Source of the DNA: Marinomonas phaeophyticola
GTDB taxonomy: Bacteria; Pseudomonadota; Gammaproteobacteria; Pseudomonadales; Marinomonadaceae
DNA length: 64,000 nt
Assembly (NCBI RefSeq): GCF_026966905.1
Contig: NZ_JAPUBN010000006.1
Location: forward strand, 124,001 to 188,000
Direction: 5' to 3'
The notes below the pieces were generated by a model that saw only the letters and a list, made by a program, of their open reading frames with translations, searched no databases and had not been told where the DNA came from. Shown here in pieces: positions 17,436-26,084 of the stretch. The first letter of the stretch is position 1. The number at the start of each line of letters is the position of its first letter. The position numbers were made by a program, and so were the translations under genes.

Positions 17436-18484
17436 TAGTGCGTTTCCTTTGTTTTGTTTATTTGTTGATTTACCATGTTTATGGCGTCTATTAATACATC
17501 TATTTTAGCATCAGCTTTATGACCATTTTCTGAAAGGTAACGTCGAAATGCTTTGCCGCCGGGCTGACCAAGGAATAATCCCAAAATGTGACGAGTAATG
17601 TGCATTAATCGTTCTCCATTTGCTAACCGTCTTTCGACATACGGCATAAAGTTATCTAAGGCATCGAAACGTGACATCACTTTAGCCGGCTCTCCAAATA
17701 GCACCTGATCGACATTACTTAAAATCCATGGGTTGTGGTAAGCTTCTCGCCCAAGCATGACGCCATCAATTTTGGTGAGGTGCTCTTGACTCTCTGCCAG
17801 TGTTTTGATTCCACCATTAAGGATGATTTCTAAATCCGGAAAATCCTGCTTCAGTTTGTATACGTAATCGTATTTCAGTGGCGGAATTTCACGGTTTTGT
17901 TTTGGGCTCAACCCTGCCAAGATGGCATTACGGGCATGTACGATGAAAGTACGAATTCCAGTAGTGGCGATATCACCAACAAAATCACGAACAACAGAAT
18001 AATCTTCTTGATCATCTAAGCCGATACGGTGTTTTATCGTAACCGGGATATGGGTGGCGTCTAGCATCGCTGATATGGCGTCCTTTACTTTATCTGGATG
18101 AGCCATTAGGCAGGCACCGATTAAACTATTTTGAACTCGATCACTTGGGCAACCGACATTTAAGTTGACTTCATCGTAGCCGTATTTTTCTGCCAGTTTT
18201 GCGCATTTGCTTAAAGCAACAGGATCAGCCCCGCCAAGTTGTAACGCGATGGGGTGCTCACACTCATCATATTCTAAAAAGCGAGCAGGAGAATCCCCTC
18301 GTAATAACGCACCAGTCGTAACCATTTCAGTGTATAGCAAGGTATTGGTACTGAGTGTTCTAGCAAATACACGGTAGTCTGTAGTCGTCCAATCCATCAT
18401 GGGCGCAATACTGAAGCGTCTATCCACTGTATCCCTTGATATATAAGGCTTAAGGTCTTTTTTCTCTGTTGTGTCGTGTGTCAT
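17435..18484 (-). CDS. dusA: tRNA-dihydrouridine(20/20a) synthase DusA
   Basis: DusA is an FMN enzyme that reduces uridine to dihydrouridine at positions 20/20a of tRNA. The 349-residue protein opens with the typical [20 protein letters not shown]. The active Cys is in [14 protein letters not shown], and conserved NGGIKTL and [11 protein letters not shown] follow. It is coupled to tal. The 5' end of dusA is a known integration site for genomic islands, and an integrase relic lies 145 bases upstream here. Confidence 0.97.
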   Translation of the reverse strand: MTHDTTEKKDLKPYISRDTVDRRFSIAPMMDWTTTDYRVFARTLSTNTLLYTEMVTTGALLRGDSPARFLEYDECEHPIALQLGGADPVALSKCAKLAEKYGYDEVNLNVGCPSDRVQNSLIGACLMAHPDKVKDAISAMLDATHIPVTIKHRIGLDDQEDYSVVRDFVGDIATTGIRTFIVHARNAILAGLSPKQNREIPPLKYDYVYKLKQDFPDLEIILNGGIKTLAESQEHLTKIDGVMLGREAYHNPWILSNVDQVLFGEPAKVMSRFDALDNFMPYVERRLANGERLMHITRHILGLFLGQPGGKAFRRYLSENGHKADAKIDVLIDAINMVNQQINKTKETH

Positions 18485-18628
18485 TTATGTGTTATTTTCG
18501 GTTATTTAAGGGGTTTTTAGGTGCCTAAGTGCCCCACAAGTGCCGCATTTATTCATGTGGCACTTTTAACTGTAAGGCGCGTTGAATGATTATTTTTTTA
18601 TTATGTCATAAAATTACAAGGTTGGTAT

Positions 18629-18793
18629 ATGGCTAGTTTTCAAGAGCGTGAAAATAAGGATGGTACAACAACTATTCAGTCGAGAATTCGATTGAAGAAA
18701 AAAGGGAAGATAGTATTTGAAGATACTGAGTTATTTACCGGATGAGGTGCAAGAAAACGTGCAGAGCACTGGATAATCAATAGAGAAGGTTGA
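18629..18793 (+). pseudogene. Integrase N-terminal relic
   Basis: From ATG 18629 the frame reads MASFQERENKDGTTTIQSRI, which resembles the N-terminal arm-binding domain of tyrosine-type integrases (start MAxxxKRENKDGT, basic then GK). A TGA at 18743-18745 interrupts it. The same frame continues GARKRAEHWIINREG before a second stop at 18791. That matches the helix following the beta sheet in such domains. Nothing resembling the catalytic domain follows, so this is a decayed remnant of a mobile element beside dusA. The resemblance is by eye only. Confidence 0.5.
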
Positions 18794-18804
18794 ACTGAAA
18801 AATA

Positions 18805-18837
18805 CCTGCCCTTCTTTTATTTGGAGAGAAGGGCAGG
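18805..18837 (-). terminator. Terminator after the 18.8 kb chemoreceptor
   Basis: CCTGCCCTTCT (18805-18815) and AGAAGGGCAGG (18827-18837) form an 11-bp GC-rich stem. On the minus strand it follows the chemoreceptor stop by 16 bases, and TATTTTT comes next. Confidence 0.75.
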
Positions 18838-18853
18838 CATTATTCAATAAAAC

Positions 18854-20737
18854 TTAAAACTTAAAGAAATCGACTGTCTTTTTTAAGTTTGATGCTATTT
18901 CAGTCAATTTTTGCGATCTTTCAGTATTTGCGGTAGATAAACTAAAGTTTTCTTTAGCTTTGTTAAAAATGTCATACACGCTTTTGCTTATCTCAGAAGA
19001 TACTTGTGTTTGCTGTTCTGCAGCGGTAGCAATTTGATTATTTTTATCTTGAATCGATAAAATAGATTCTCTAATTGAGTCAATCGCTTTAGCCGTATTA
19101 GACGACTTATCAGATGTGCTCTTAGCGTTTGTGACATTTTCTTCCATCATAGACACGGAGGTTTTAGCTTCGCTTTGTAGGCGATTAATCATATCTTGTA
19201 TTTCATTTGTACTTTCTTTAGTTCGATTTGCTAAACCTCGAACTTCATCCGCCACTACAGCAAATCCACGACCATGCTCACCGGCCCTTGCAGCCTCAAT
19301 TGCTGCATTCAAAGCAAGTAAGTTTGTTTGCTCAGAAATACCATTAATTACTTCTAAAATACTTCCTATACTTTGAGTTTCTAGCTCAAGCCGATTTGTG
19401 ACAATAACAACATCTTCAATGCCTCCAACTAGAGTTTGGATATTGTTATTCATTTCATTGACTAGTGTTAAACCGATATTAGAAGTGTCGGTAGCTTCTT
19501 TTGCTGAGATAGAAGCATCCAAGGCATTACGAGCGACTTCTTCTACCGTAGCCGTCATTTCTTCCATACTAGAGCTGGAGTGCTCAAGGTGATTCATTTG
19601 CTCACTGGAGCTTGTACTAATAGATTCAGCGGTTTTATTTACTTGTGAGGAGGACAGGTGGAGCTGATCAGCGGCTTCATTGATACTATGCATACTACTT
19701 TTTAAATTTTCAATCATTGTCAGTACAGAAGCATAAATACCTGTTGCGTCACTGTCAGTTGTAGAACGTTTAAAAGACAAATCGCCATGAGAAACTCGTT
19801 TTACTAAGTCTTCAATTTCGGTTGGTTCACCACCAATAGGGACATAAATAAGTTTCACAACCAAGGTATAAGTTATTAACAATGAAATCAGTATCAATAT
19901 AATTGCAATGACTAAACTCTCTATAAGGTTTTCATCTGAATCCTTGTTTATATTATCGACAGAGTCCCAGGCCCATACAGACCAGTTATTGGATTGGATT
20001 TTAGTATTCCCTACGACATATTCAACGCCATCTAGTTCATAGGTATGATGAGATGATGCTTTATCTTTGTGCTGTGCATACGTTGGCCTTAGTTCAAAAA
20101 GGTTCTTACCTATGAACTCAGGCGCTTTAGCGGCCATAATAAAGCCGTCTTCTCTTAACACCCATATCTGATTATTATCAGAAAGAGAGGAGATAAATTT
20201 GGTTAATTGATCAATTGCTAGATTCACGGAGAGCACACCAATAACTTGGCTATTTCTGATTATTGGAACGGCCAAGGCCATAACCAAATGATTCTGACTG
20301 CTTGTATAGGGCTTCGTTACAATGTTTTTTTCACCCGCGAAAGTACGAACAAACCACTCTCTTTCTAATGATTTTGCATTAAAGTTTTGTATTTCACCTC
20401 CTGGTAAATAGGTTGTGCCGCTCTTGACTGCCGCATATGCCTCAAGTACACCTAATTCTTGCTGTAGATTATTTAATTCTTTCTTAAGGTTATCTAAATC
20501 AACAGTACCATCCGCATTGATAGAGATTTTGGCTGAACTGATATTTAGAGAGTCAAAGTAGCGGAGCATTCTCTGTTCAAGAGCGTTGCTGATTAAAAAA
20601 GATTTTAGGTCAAGGGAATGTTCATAATTTGATGTAGAAGATGATTTGAAGTTGAAGAAGCTAGTTAGCGATATTATTAAGATAATAACAGAAAGCATTG
20701 CCCCAATAGAGGATATGATTTTTACTTTTGCGCTCAT
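18854..20737 (-). CDS. Methyl-accepting chemotaxis protein, dCache-type sensor
   Basis: A 627-residue transmembrane chemoreceptor. An N-terminal membrane helix (residues 6-30) is followed by a periplasmic Cache-like sensor with [21 protein letters not shown] and [21 protein letters not shown] second membrane helix precedes a HAMP domain. The C-terminal half is the signalling coiled coil with the hairpin tip [20 protein letters not shown]. Such Cache sensors often bind small organic molecules, including amino acids. The ligand here cannot be told from sequence. It is monocistronic, ending in a terminator at 18805-18837. Confidence 0.93.
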   Translation of the reverse strand: MSAKVKIISSIGAMLSVIILIISLTSFFNFKSSSTSNYEHSLDLKSFLISNALEQRMLRYFDSLNISSAKISINADGTVDLDNLKKELNNLQQELGVLEAYAAVKSGTTYLPGGEIQNFNAKSLEREWFVRTFAGEKNIVTKPYTSSQNHLVMALAVPIIRNSQVIGVLSVNLAIDQLTKFISSLSDNNQIWVLREDGFIMAAKAPEFIGKNLFELRPTYAQHKDKASSHHTYELDGVEYVVGNTKIQSNNWSVWAWDSVDNINKDSDENLIESLVIAIILILISLLITYTLVVKLIYVPIGGEPTEIEDLVKRVSHGDLSFKRSTTDSDATGIYASVLTMIENLKSSMHSINEAADQLHLSSSQVNKTAESISTSSSEQMNHLEHSSSSMEEMTATVEEVARNALDASISAKEATDTSNIGLTLVNEMNNNIQTLVGGIEDVVIVTNRLELETQSIGSILEVINGISEQTNLLALNAAIEAARAGEHGRGFAVVADEVRGLANRTKESTNEIQDMINRLQSEAKTSVSMMEENVTNAKSTSDKSSNTAKAIDSIRESILSIQDKNNQIATAAEQQTQVSSEISKSVYDIFNKAKENFSLSTANTERSQKLTEIASNLKKTVDFFKF

Positions 20738-21092
20738 TGACCTGCCTTAATGATAAAAATAAAAGTGTGAGGAAAGGTATACCATACTTTTTAATGTATA
20801 TTCCATTCGTGTTGGATGGATGTGGATAGTGGAAAAACCAAAATATAATTTGATTATTAAAATAACTTATAAGGAAATTACTTGCATGTAAGATGTAAGA
20901 GGTTTTTTGATATGAATATATCATCTTAAGTTATTGATATTTATATGAAATAATTGGTTCTAATTTCTATTCTTCGAGTAAAAAATAGAATTCAACTGTT
21001 GATAATCCGTTTGATGTGAGTTGTTTTTTTTGTGTTTTTTTTTGTAAAAATATGATTGTTTACTAGTTGACAGCCAAATTAGAAAATAAGCA
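20738..21092. other. AT-rich intergenic region with a 16-bp dyad
   Basis: No gene is supported in these 355 bases between two minus-strand genes. A perfect inverted repeat TGATAT-GAAT-ATATCA (20908-20923) lies 171 bases upstream of the chemoreceptor and could be an operator. I cannot assign it to a regulator. Confidence 0.4.
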
Positions 21093-21281
21093 TCAAAAAG
21101 AGATCGTACTTTTTTTCTCCTCCAGCAATAAAATTTCTTCGTATAATTCTTCCGCTTCAAAAGTTAATTGGGAATATTTTCTGATGTCTCCATTTCTTTG
21201 AGCTTGCATTCCTTGCTCTAGCTTAATGTCACGCATCTTATTTAATTTTTTTATAGGGTCCGTTTTAAATATAGAAAACAT
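21093..21281 (-). CDS. DUF6435 (Lacal_2735-type) small protein
   Basis: A 62-residue protein starting MFSIFKTDPIKKLNK. It contains the characteristic KLEQGMQAQRNGDIRKY, then a charged helical stretch with AEELYEEILLLEEKK. This matches the family called Lacal_2735 or DUF6435, whose function is unknown. It is soluble and probably two helices. The ATG at 21281 begins at the conserved FKxDPIKKL, but an ATG four codons upstream (21293) is also possible. It stands alone on the minus strand. Confidence 0.75.
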   Translation of the reverse strand: MFSIFKTDPIKKLNKMRDIKLEQGMQAQRNGDIRKYSQLTFEAEELYEEILLLEEKKSTISF

Positions 21282-21406
21282 AAGGTATCTCATCGTTGTC
21301 GTTGTTTGCTTTTATACGGAAGAAATATAAGATTGGATTACTTTTTTTGGTTATTAAAAGCAATAAGTTTGATTGAGATAATAGAAGTTGTATTGTCGAG
21401 GAAATC

Positions 21407-21503
21407 GACTGGACTAACCTTGATTGAATCACTCTTTAGTCCAGTCTGGGTGCCAGTGTTAGTGGCAAGTTGTGTCAGCCGACTGAGCAGTACTCAATCG
21501 GCT
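21407..21503. repeat. Two adjacent inverted repeats
   Basis: GACTGGACTAA (21407-21417) pairs perfectly with TTAGTCCAGTC (21436-21446). A second hairpin, AGCCGACTGAG (21477-21487) with CTCAATCGGCT (21493-21503), has one mismatch. Neither is followed by a clean T run. They lie downstream of the DUF1127 gene on the minus strand. They could be weak terminators, an RNA 3' end or a protein site. Confidence 0.4.
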
Positions 21504-21507
21504 TGAG

Positions 21508-21720
21508 TTATCCATCACTGGGTTGCTTGTGAGGCTTCATTTTATGAATAGTAAGGTTTTTATTTTCATGAGTGGTGCCTGCCAATGGACGAATTCGGCC
21601 ATTGTCATGATAAAAACCAATATCTCTTAAACTATGGGCATCTAAGCTTTTTAAAGATTGCTCAGCATGTTTTTTTACGAAAAACTCTTTGATGGCGTTA
21701 ATTGTGGCAATAATGATCAT
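21508..21720 (-). CDS. DUF1127 domain small protein
   Basis: A 70-residue protein with the DUF1127 signature LDAHSLRDIGFYHDNGRIRP in the middle, preceded by a basic helix (EFFVKKHAEQSLKS). DUF1127 proteins are short arginine-rich or basic proteins, and some bind RNA or act in stress and phosphate responses. The role here is unknown. The ATG follows GGAGAGATCTT on the minus strand, a good ribosome site. It may be co-transcribed with the small ORF at 21812-21910 upstream. Confidence 0.8.
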   Translation of the reverse strand: MIIIATINAIKEFFVKKHAEQSLKSLDAHSLRDIGFYHDNGRIRPLAGTTHENKNLTIHKMKPHKQPSDG

Positions 21721-21782
21721 AAGATCTCTCCATTTAATAATAAAAGGACGGGATCAAAAGGGAATAGGTATAATATACAGAT

Positions 21783-21800
21783 GCCGCGTTGATCCGCGGC
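21783..21800 (-). promoter_or_regulatory. Short GC-rich hairpin between the 32-codon ORF and DUF1127
   Basis: GCCGCG and CGCGGC (21783-21788 and 21795-21800) form a 6-bp stem with a six-base loop, in an otherwise AT-rich leader. It lies between the small ORF stop and the DUF1127 start and could act in attenuation or RNA stability. There is no T run. Confidence 0.35.
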
Positions 21801-21811
21801 CAAGAAATAAT

Positions 21812-21910
21812 CTAGTACGCAGACAAAGTTGTCGCTTGTGTAGCACAGCGATTCACAGTGAATGAATTGGTAGAAGCAAGTGTGACTTGATTCAAATAAT
21901 ATTTGTTCAT
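21812..21910 (-). CDS. Possible 32-residue peptide with strong ribosome site
   Basis: On the minus strand TGGAGGTAAGTC precedes ATG 21910, an unusually good Shine-Dalgarno with ideal spacing. The 32 codons read MNKYYLNQVTLASTNSF and end with ATTLSAY before TAG. I recognise no family, and there is no membrane segment. The strong start signal is the only evidence, so it may be a leader peptide or a small protein upstream of the DUF1127 gene. A longer 92-codon frame overlaps it but has no comparable start. Confidence 0.4.
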   Translation of the reverse strand: MNKYYLNQVTLASTNSFTVNRCATQATTLSAY

Positions 21911-22168
21911 GACTTACCTCCAGACGTACTAAAATTGAGTGATAGTTGAATACTATAAACTTATAGCGGTGAGTATTTGGCCGTATTTTAATCATTAAGT
22001 CAATAAGCTTGAATGAAAAAACAAATAAAAGTGTTTTTCTGCATGTTCATTTAGTATTTTAACGAATTGAATTTATCACCTTAATATATTTTCTATATAA
22101 AGGAATTTTTGATTTGATGATTGATCGGGTCTTTTTGTGGGTTTTTGAGTTACGAGGAAAAGAGTTGC

Positions 22169-22726
22169 ATGGCAATTAAAGCGACGGTATACAAGGCGAA
22201 TGTTCAAGTAACTGATATGGATAGAAACCATTATGCAGGCTATGATTTAACAGTAGCATTGCATCCATCTGAGACAGAAGAGCGTCTAATGGTGCGTTTG
22301 TTAGCTTTTGCTCTATTAGTAGATCAAAAAGAAGGGCATGAGCAGCTAGGTTTTACAAAAGGACTAAGCACTGACGATGAACCGGATCTCTGGCAGAAAA
22401 GTTTAGCTGACGAAATACTGCTATGGGTGGATTTAGGTCAACCAGATGAAAAGCGTTTACGTAAAGCATGTGGTAGGGCTAAGCAGGTAACAATAGTTAA
22501 CTACAATGATAAAAGTGACATATGGTGGGAACAAAATAAAAGTAAGGTTACACGCTTTTCAAATTTATCCATATTGCAGTTTCCTGAGAATCAAGTTATT
22601 GCTTTAGCAAAACTAAGTCAGCGTTCAATGCAGTTGAATATGACGATTCAAGACGGGGAGGTATGGGTGTCTGGTGAATTAGGTGAAGTTTCTATTACGC
22701 CTAATTATCGTTTAAAAAGTAACTGA
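22169..22726 (+). CDS. yaeQ: YaeQ family protein
   Basis: A 185-residue protein starting MAIKATVYKANVQVTDMDR, the typical YaeQ N-terminus. Conserved segments HPSETEERLMVRLLAFALL and WVDLGQPDEKRLRKACGR lie in the middle. YaeQ has a PD-(D/E)XK nuclease-like fold, and the E. coli protein suppresses loss of RfaH. Its biochemical role is unsettled. The ATG at 22169 is chosen because the family starts there, with GAGGAAAAG upstream. It is a single gene ending at a strong hairpin. Confidence 0.9.
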   Translation: MAIKATVYKANVQVTDMDRNHYAGYDLTVALHPSETEERLMVRLLAFALLVDQKEGHEQLGFTKGLSTDDEPDLWQKSLADEILLWVDLGQPDEKRLRKACGRAKQVTIVNYNDKSDIWWEQNKSKVTRFSNLSILQFPENQVIALAKLSQRSMQLNMTIQDGEVWVSGELGEVSITPNYRLKSN

Positions 22727-22732
22727 TAATAG

Positions 22733-22777
22733 AATTCAAAGATAGGCCTGTATCTCTTGTCTATCTTTGAATTTTCT
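22733..22777. terminator. Hairpin terminator after yaeQ
   Basis: AATTCAAAGATAG (22733-22745) and CTATCTTTGAATT (22761-22773) form a perfect 13-bp stem, and TTTTCT follows the right arm. It lies seven bases past the yaeQ stop, before the convergent hydrolase gene. Confidence 0.75.
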
Positions 22778-22816
22778 ATAATACGTTGGCTCGCTTTGCT
22801 TTATAGGGCCATATTT

Positions 22817-23557
22817 TTAAAGTGACAATGTTCTTAGAAATAAATTAACCGCTAATTTATAGCATTCTAAAGCAAGGGCTGGATCGTAACGATCACCTTC
22901 ATCTCTCATAAAGGCGTGTTGAGCATTGAATTCCAGCCATGTAAAGTTTCTTTCGGTATCAATCAATTGTTGATAAACCTTTTGTCGACCTGTTGTCGGT
23001 ACATGAGGGTCTTGCTTACCCCAGATGCAAACCAATTCCCCTTGAATGTCTTTCGTGCGACTAAAAGAGTCATTGCCTTCTTTACAAGGAAGCGTATTAG
23101 AATGAATGTCGGTCGCGTATAGACAAAAAGCGGCCTTAATGACTGGGTTTAATGCGGCTCGATAAGCTAAATGCCCACCAAGGCAAACACCCATGCTACC
23201 GAAGTTACCATTACAGTATGGCTGTTGAACAAAGTAATCGATCATGGCCTGAGTATCCGAGTCATGAGCCTCTAGATTTTTAGTAAACTTATCTGCATTG
23301 CCTTTGTCTTTCCCTTCATCATCATAGCCCAGCACAGTTCCTATAGGGTTGAGCTCGTGGAACACTTCAGGTACAAGGACAACAAAACCATGCCCAGCCA
23401 TTATTGCTGCAGAACGACTAATAGGAGCGGTTTGTTGAAATATTTCTGAATAAAAAATAACACAAGGGAATTTACCGTCCGCTTGAGGTCGATAAACGCT
23501 ACAGCGCATTAATCCCGTCGGCGTTTCTAAATCAATGTCATGTCTTTGAATTATCAT
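22817..23557 (-). CDS. Dienelactone hydrolase family protein
   Basis: A 246-residue alpha/beta hydrolase of the dienelactone hydrolase family. The nucleophile is the Cys in GSMGVCLGGH, typical of the family. The acid is in WGKQDPHVP, and the His is in NAQHAFMRDEGDRYD. The ATG at 23557 starts MIIQRHDIDLETP, matching the conserved start; the upstream extension is not conserved-looking. No aromatic degradation genes are nearby, so the substrate is unknown. It lies 133 bases past ynjD and may share its transcript. Confidence 0.85.
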   Translation of the reverse strand: MIIQRHDIDLETPTGLMRCSVYRPQADGKFPCVIFYSEIFQQTAPISRSAAIMAGHGFVVLVPEVFHELNPIGTVLGYDDEGKDKGNADKFTKNLEAHDSDTQAMIDYFVQQPYCNGNFGSMGVCLGGHLAYRAALNPVIKAAFCLYATDIHSNTLPCKEGNDSFSRTKDIQGELVCIWGKQDPHVPTTGRQKVYQQLIDTERNFTWLEFNAQHAFMRDEGDRYDPALALECYKLAVNLFLRTLSL

Positions 23558-23690
23558 AAAACTCTTATTTAAAATAGTTGTAATAAAATTACAATTAAAC
23601 GTTAGATTGCTCAATAGGTCTAATACTATTTAAACATTAAAGGGTGAGTTTATGTCCATGCTACTGTTTTTATAGAATGATTTTGAGGTA

Positions 23691-24320
23691 TTAACGTGTC
23701 AGTTGGACTAAAGTGCCTCCCATAGCATCAGCATCGTCTTGATCATGAGTAACCAAAATAGTGGGCAACTTTATGGTTTCGATTTGTGCTATTACAAACT
23801 CCCTTACTTCTTGTCGTAGCGCTTTATCCAATTTGCCAAATGGCTCATCAAGTAAAAGGTATTTCGGTTCAGATAAAAGTGTTCTTAACAGAGAAATACG
23901 GGCTTTTTGTCCACCGGAAAGATAGGCGGGTAAGGTGTGGGCTTTATCGGCAAGATTAAATTCAGAGAGTTTTTCTAATGCTAACTCAGCTCTTTGTTTG
24001 CCTTTTATGGTTTCTGGAATGGCAAACATGAGATTTTCGAGGTTACTTAGATGCGGAAAGAGAAGTGATTCTTGATATAAAATTCCGACGTGTCGTTTTT
24101 CAATCGGTAAGTGGCTTAATTCTTTATTGTTAAGGTTTATCTGGCCAGATGTTTTGAAAGTGTCAGCTATTGAACCTGATAAAAAGTCCAATAAAGTCGA
24201 CTTTCCACAACCACTTGGACCCATGATGCTGAGAACTTCGCCCGTCGGGATTGACGCATTAAAGTTCTTGAATAAACAGGTCTCGTGCAATTGAATGGTG
24301 ATATCCGTAAGTTTCAACAT
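23691..24320 (-). CDS. ynjD: ABC transporter ATP-binding protein, YnjD-like
   Basis: The ATPase of a YnjBCD-type importer. The 209-residue protein has Walker A GPSGCGKST, signature LSGGQ, Walker B YLLLDEPF and the switch VTHDQDDADAMG. It is shorter than general ATPases because it lacks a C-terminal regulatory domain. It lies ten bases after ynjC. The YnjB partner identifies the system, whose substrate is not established. Confidence 0.88.
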   Translation of the reverse strand: MLKLTDITIQLHETCLFKNFNASIPTGEVLSIMGPSGCGKSTLLDFLSGSIADTFKTSGQINLNNKELSHLPIEKRHVGILYQESLLFPHLSNLENLMFAIPETIKGKQRAELALEKLSEFNLADKAHTLPAYLSGGQKARISLLRTLLSEPKYLLLDEPFGKLDKALRQEVREFVIAQIETIKLPTILVTHDQDDADAMGGTLVQLTR

Positions 24321-24330
24321 AATGGTGTTA

Positions 24331-26043
24331 TTAATTTTTGATTGTGTAAGAGTGGGAATCGGAAAATCTCATGTAGAGATAGTGTTTTAACGCTAATCGA
24401 GCCGGTGTCCAAACCTTAGGGAGCCAAATTGCTAACATAAAGACAATTAAAGGGAAAAATGCCTGTATGAGTGCTAATAGGCTAACCAGTTTTCTTTCTC
24501 CTGATGAAGCGAGAGTCACGGCTTCTGTTGTTAATGTATTGATGAGGCCATTACCTGCAATTAGTGTGGGGAGATATTGGGCAATACTCACGGAGAAACC
24601 AATGGCGAAGGCACTAAATATGGGTGCTTTTAACATGGCTAATTTAATTTGCAAAAAGGACTTGTAGGGTTTATGAGTTAAGGCGCAAGCTTGAACCAGA
24701 TAGTTTTGATTGAAAGCTAAATACGGGCTGTGTAAAGTCAGATACACATAAGGCAGGGTATAAAAAACATGTAATATAATGACGGATAGAAAATGGCCAC
24801 TGATCCCGCTCTTAATGAACAATATTTGGATGCCAAATAGGAAACCTACTTGAGGTAGTAAAATGGGTAAATAAATTAGTCGATCAAATAGCGTCTTTTT
24901 ACAAGACTGTTGTCTTTTAGCTTCTAATAAGGCAAGGCTAATGATAAGAGCGATAATGTTGCTGCTAATGGCGATCGTTAAGGTATTAAAACTCAGATCA
25001 TTGAGTAATGTAATATTGCGCTCTATATTACGAAAAGACCAAGTGCTTGGAAGTATGTCTGGGAACCTCCAGCGTTTTGCAAAGGACCACAGCAATAAGA
25101 TAATACTGCTTAAGATGACACTAATCAGTATGAAAAAATATAAAGATCCAAGTAGCTGAAAGAAAGACTGAGAGAGATTACTTCGATTACCTGTGGTGAG
25201 CTTTTTCTTTGAACAAAAGTAAAGTAAGCGATAAGCCAATTCCCAAATAATAAAGATCACAAAAATGAATAGCATTAAAAAGACAGCGCCAGCGGAGGCT
25301 GAAAAGCGTTCATTTAAGTCTGCATCCTTAAACCATCGAAAAATAGTCACCGCAAATGTTGATGGTGTATTGGGACCAATAATCAAAGCTAAATCAACGA
25401 CAGTAAGACTGAAGGCTAAGACAATAAATACCGGTAAACGTATTAATGGGTAAATCATTGGCAATAGAATTTTTTGCCAAATAGTGGCGACATTATATCC
25501 CATGCTACGTCCGACCTTTAGAGTCTCATCTGTTTTTAATTGAGGTAAACAGGCTAAGATAACGAAAATTAAATAAGGCGTTTCTTTCACAACAAGTGCA
25601 AAGATAAGCGATAGGGTATAGGGGTCTTGAATGGTTATCCAATTTGGTGGACGTTCAAAGGTAGTGAATAGTCGTATTAGCCAGCCGCTAGGACTAAGTA
25701 GGAACAGAAGTCCAATTGCAATGGCTGCATGAGGAATCGCCAGTATAGGCGCTAAGCTTTTTCGGAAAATGGAAAGTATTTTACTATCATAAAAAGCGGC
25801 AACTACAGAAAAGGCAATCATTAAGGATAGGAATGTGGCCGTTACACCGCTTATGAGGGTGAGTATGATACTGCTTATAAACTCGGGTGCTAGAAACAGC
25901 TCTTTCCAAGGGTCCAACGAAATTTCGTTCGCACCAATGGCGGGCAAGTAATGAAAAGCTGGAGCAATAATCCCCAAAATACCGATTAGCATAAAAACAC
26001 TGATGCTTAACACGATAATAAAATTGACCAGCTTCAATGACAT
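24331..26043 (-). CDS. ynjC: ABC transporter permease, YnjC-like, fused double permease
   Basis: A 570-residue permease with two halves of about six membrane helices each, as in ThiP-type double permeases. Each half carries an EAA-like cytoplasmic loop (for example GYNVATIWQKILLPMIYP and ALTHKPYKSFLQIKLAML). That indicates one protein forms the whole membrane channel. It lies 41 bases past ynjB and ten before ynjD. The name rests mainly on the neighbours, and the transported molecule is unknown. Confidence 0.85.
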   Translation of the reverse strand: MSLKLVNFIIVLSISVFMLIGILGIIAPAFHYLPAIGANEISLDPWKELFLAPEFISSIILTLISGVTATFLSLMIAFSVVAAFYDSKILSIFRKSLAPILAIPHAAIAIGLLFLLSPSGWLIRLFTTFERPPNWITIQDPYTLSLIFALVVKETPYLIFVILACLPQLKTDETLKVGRSMGYNVATIWQKILLPMIYPLIRLPVFIVLAFSLTVVDLALIIGPNTPSTFAVTIFRWFKDADLNERFSASAGAVFLMLFIFVIFIIWELAYRLLYFCSKKKLTTGNRSNLSQSFFQLLGSLYFFILISVILSSIILLLWSFAKRWRFPDILPSTWSFRNIERNITLLNDLSFNTLTIAISSNIIALIISLALLEAKRQQSCKKTLFDRLIYLPILLPQVGFLFGIQILFIKSGISGHFLSVIILHVFYTLPYVYLTLHSPYLAFNQNYLVQACALTHKPYKSFLQIKLAMLKAPIFSAFAIGFSVSIAQYLPTLIAGNGLINTLTTEAVTLASSGERKLVSLLALIQAFFPLIVFMLAIWLPKVWTPARLALKHYLYMRFSDSHSYTIKN

Positions 26044-26084
26044 TACATTGCCTTCTTAGATTTGAACAAAATGCACTCAGAAAA

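Noticed and set aside
21306..21506. Possible 66-codon gene on the plus strand
   Set aside because: No good ribosome site or family match, and it runs through the inverted repeats.
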